A DNA stretch of 64,000 nucleotides from Eriocheir sinensis (lineage: Eukaryota > Arthropoda > Malacostraca > Decapoda > Varunidae). The translations under genes were made by a program, and so were the position numbers. Numbering within the stretch: position 1 is the first letter of the stretch; every line of letters begins with the position of its first letter. Location of the stretch: positions 869,074 to 933,073 of the forward strand of contig NW_026112164.1 of assembly GCF_024679095.1 (NCBI RefSeq), given 5' to 3'. Of this stretch, positions 60,997 to 64,000 are shown in pieces. Under the pieces are notes generated by a model. The model was not told the origin of the DNA and searched no databases. It saw nothing but the letters and a program-made list of their open reading frames with translations.

Positions 60997-63022
60997 AATT
61001 TTATGTGTATTTTGTATATTTATTTTCATACAAATTTAAATTATTTTTGTGTATTTTTGTATATAGTTTTATACAAACTTAGGTAATTTTATGAGTATTT
61101 TGTATATCTATTTTCATACAAATACACATTCTTTTATTGATATTTTGTTTATTTATTTTGACGAGAATTTAAATTATTTAATGTGTATTTTGTATATATA
61201 TATTTTTATACGTATTTACATCATTGCATGTGTATTTTGTATATATATTTTTATAGAAATCTACGTTATATTATGTGTATTCGTATATAGATTTTTAAAC
61301 AAATTTACACTTTTATGTGTATTTTGCATATTTTTTCAATACAAATTTACGTTATTGTATATGCATTTTGTATATTAGTTTTAATACAAATTTAATTATT
61401 TTATGTGTATTTTTGTAAATGTATTTTTATAAAAATATGCTTTATTTTATGGGTATTTTGCATCTTTATTTTCATACAAATTTACGTTATTTTATTGATA
61501 TTCTGCTCATTCATTTTGATACGATTTTACATTATTCTATGTGTATTTTGTACATATTTTTCAAACAAATTTACGTTATTTTATGTGTATTTGTTTATAT
61601 ATTCTGACAGAAATTTACAATATTTTATGGGTATTTTGTATATATATTTCAAAAGAAATTTACCTAGTTTTATGTGTATTTTGAATATCTATTTTCATAC
61701 AAACTCAAATTATTTTTATGTATTTTTGTATATATTTCAATACAAATTTTAGTTATGTTATGTGTATTTTGTAAATCTATTTTCATTCAAATATATATTA
61801 TTTTATTGGTATTTTGTTGATTTATATTGATACGAATTTACATTATTTTATATGTACTTTTTATATATATTTTTATACGCATTTACATTATTTAATATTT
61901 ATTTTGAATATATATTTTTCTACAAATTCGTGGTATTTTATGTGTATTTGTATATATATTTTCATATAAATTGACATTATTTTATGTGTATTTTGTACAT
62001 ATATTTCATTACAAATTTACCTTATTTTATGTTTATTTTTTATGTGTATTTTGTACATTTATATTTATACAAATACACATTCTTTCATTGGTATTTTGTT
62101 TATTTATTTTGTTTCGAATTTATATTATTTTATGTGTATTTTGTTTACATTTTTTTATACGTATTTACCTAATTTTATGTGTATTTTGTATATATATATT
62201 TTTATAGAAATCTACGTTATTTTATGTGTATTCGTATATATATTTTGAAACAAATTTACTTTGTTTTATATGTATTTTTGCATATCTCTTTCAATAGAAG
62301 TTTACCTTATTGTATGTGCATTTTGTATATTTATTTCAATACAAATTTAAATATTTTATGTGTATTTTTGTATATATATTTTTATAAGAAATGCGCTATT
62401 TGATGGGAATTTTGCATCTTTATTTTCATACAAATTTACATTATTTTATTAATATTCGGTGTATTTATTTTTATACGATCTTACATTATTCTATTTGTTT
62501 TTTGTATATATTTTTTTATACATATTTACATTATTTAATGTATATCTTGCATATATATTTCATACAAATTTATTATCTATTATTTATTTTCATACAAATA
62601 CACATTCTTTTCATGATATTTTGTTTATTTATTTTGACACGAATTTACATTACTTAATATGTATTTCATATATATATTTTTATACATATTTACATAATTT
62701 CATGTGTATTTTGTATATATATTTCTATAGAAATCTACGTTATTTTATGTGTATTCGTATATATATTTTGAAACAAATTTACAATGTTTTATTTGTATTT
62801 TGCGTTTTTTTTTCAATACAAATTTATCTTATTGTATGTGTGCATTTTGTATATTAATTTTAATTCAAATTTAATTATTCTATGTGTATTTTTGTATATG
62901 TATTTTTTTAAAAAAATATGCTTATCTTATGGGTATTTTGCATCTTTGTTTTCATACAAATTTAAATTATTTTATTGATATTCTGTGTACTTATTTTGAT
63001 ACTATTTTACATTATTCTATGT
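60997..63022 (+). repeat. AT satellite, + domain
   Basis: 61.32-62.38 kb is a copy of 41.02-42.08 kb. 61.84-62.78 kb is a copy of 10.33-11.25 kb and of the SINE-free form of 1-1000. Cassette markers lie near 61450, 62405 and 62935. Confidence 0.87.
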
Positions 63023-63116
63023 ATAACAAAAATAAATACAGAATACACAAAAATAGATATGCAAAATACATATAAACAATGTAAATTTGTTTCAAAATAT
63101 ATATACGAATACACAT
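63023..63116 (-). repeat. short inverted satellite segment
   Basis: About 95 bp on - between two + domains, including AATGTAAATTTGTTTCAAAA. The right edge is a turn at ACACATGACATGGGT. Confidence 0.74.
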
Positions 63117-64000
63117 GACATGGGTATTTTGAATCTTAATTTTCATACATATTTACATTATTTTATTAATATTTTCTGTATTTATTTTGATACGATTTTA
63201 CATTATTTTATTTGTGTTTTGTATATATTTTTTTTATACATATTTACATTATTTAATGTGTTTTTTGTATATATATTTGATACAAATTTACGTTATTTTA
63301 AGTCTATGTGTTTATATATTTTCATTCAAATTTACATTATTTTATGTGTATTTTGTATATGTATTTCAATACAAATTTACCTAATTTTATGTTTTTTGTA
63401 TATTTATTTTCATTCAAGTTTAAATTATTTTTGTTTATTTTTGTATATAGTTTTATACAAATTTAGGTTATTTTATGTGTATTTTGTACATCTATTTTCA
63501 TACAAATACACATTCTTTTCATGATATTTTTTTTATTTATTTTGGCACGAATTAACATTATTTAATGTTTATTTTGTATATATATTTTTATACGTATCTA
63601 CATTATTTCAAGTGTATTTTGTATATATATTTCTTTAGAAATCTACGTTATTTTATGTGTATTCGTATATATATTTTGAAACATATTTACATTGTTTTAT
63701 GTGTATTTTGCATATTTTTTCAATACAAATATACATTATTGTATATGCATTTTGTATATTAATTTTAATACAAATTTGATTAATCTATGTGTATTTTTGT
63801 GTATGTATTTTTATAAAAAAAATGCTTTATTTTATGGGTATTTTGCATTTTTATTTTCATACAAATTTACATTATTTTATTGATATTCTGTGTATTTATT
63901 TGGTATGATTTTACATTATTCTATGTGTATTTTGTATATATATTTTATATAAAATATATTTGTTTTCATTTCATACAAATCTACATTATTTTATGTGTTT
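63117..64000 (+). repeat. AT satellite, + domain, runs off the window end
   Basis: 63.12-63.82 kb copies 60.17-60.87 kb, and 63.31-64.0 kb also copies 23.7-24.39 kb. A cassette marker lies near 63835. The array clearly continues past the window. Confidence 0.86.

Overview
This 64-kb window holds no gene that I can support. Apart from two retroposon insertions, (TA)n tracts and a few tiny oddities, it is one very AT-rich, diverged satellite. The basic unit is about 44-45 bp: a core close to ACAAATTTACATTATTTTAT, then GTGTATTTTG, then a TATA/T-rich spacer. Monomers differ by substitutions and small indels. They are arranged in higher-order blocks of roughly 0.5-1.3 kb, which I recognise by variant monomers such as one carrying GGGTATTTTGCATCTTTATT. 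The many short 'open frames' are artefacts: 45 bp is 15 codons, and the T-rich strand of the monomer contains no TAA, TAG or TGA in any frame.

The organism is a eukaryote, probably a decapod crustacean and plausibly a crab. Three things point that way: a tRNA-derived SINE at 343-710, the 3' end of a LINE at 15749-15977 whose tail resembles elements I recall from decapod genomes, and long pure (TA)n tracts within an AT satellite. Crabs are classically known for a light poly d(A-T) satellite. The assignment is recall plus inference, not a search result.

Layout: the T-rich strand of the satellite switches between + and - about 32 times. Large + domains lie at about 0-1.2, 2.6-6.4, 6.5-8.6, 9.3-10.1, 10.3-11.8, 12.3-18.5, 21.8-24.4, 25.1-26.7, 30.7-32.25, 41.0-42.1, 43.3-45.4, 47.5-57.8, 59.8-60.9 and 61.0-64.0 kb. 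Large - domains lie at about 1.2-2.6, 8.6-9.3, 19.4-21.8, 24.4-25.1, 26.7-30.7, 32.25-39.7, 40.0-41.0, 42.1-43.3, 45.4-47.5 and 57.8-59.8 kb. Ten (TA)n tracts of about 80-250 bp interrupt the array.

The most informative structure is historical. Several orientation-switch junctions occur two to four times with the same flanking sequence, so inversion breakpoints were themselves copied. Long direct duplications keep nearly constant offsets: about 12.3 kb between 43.4-48.1 and 56.1-60.4; 11.4 kb between 4.65-6.37 and 16.0-17.7; 41.6 kb between 13.4-15.1 and 55.0-56.7; 31.06 kb between 25.1-26.7 and 56.2-57.8. Comparing these paralogues gives empty sites for the SINE and LINE and shows that (TA)n tracts expanded inside individual copies. 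I found no operon, defence system, CRISPR array or other functional module.
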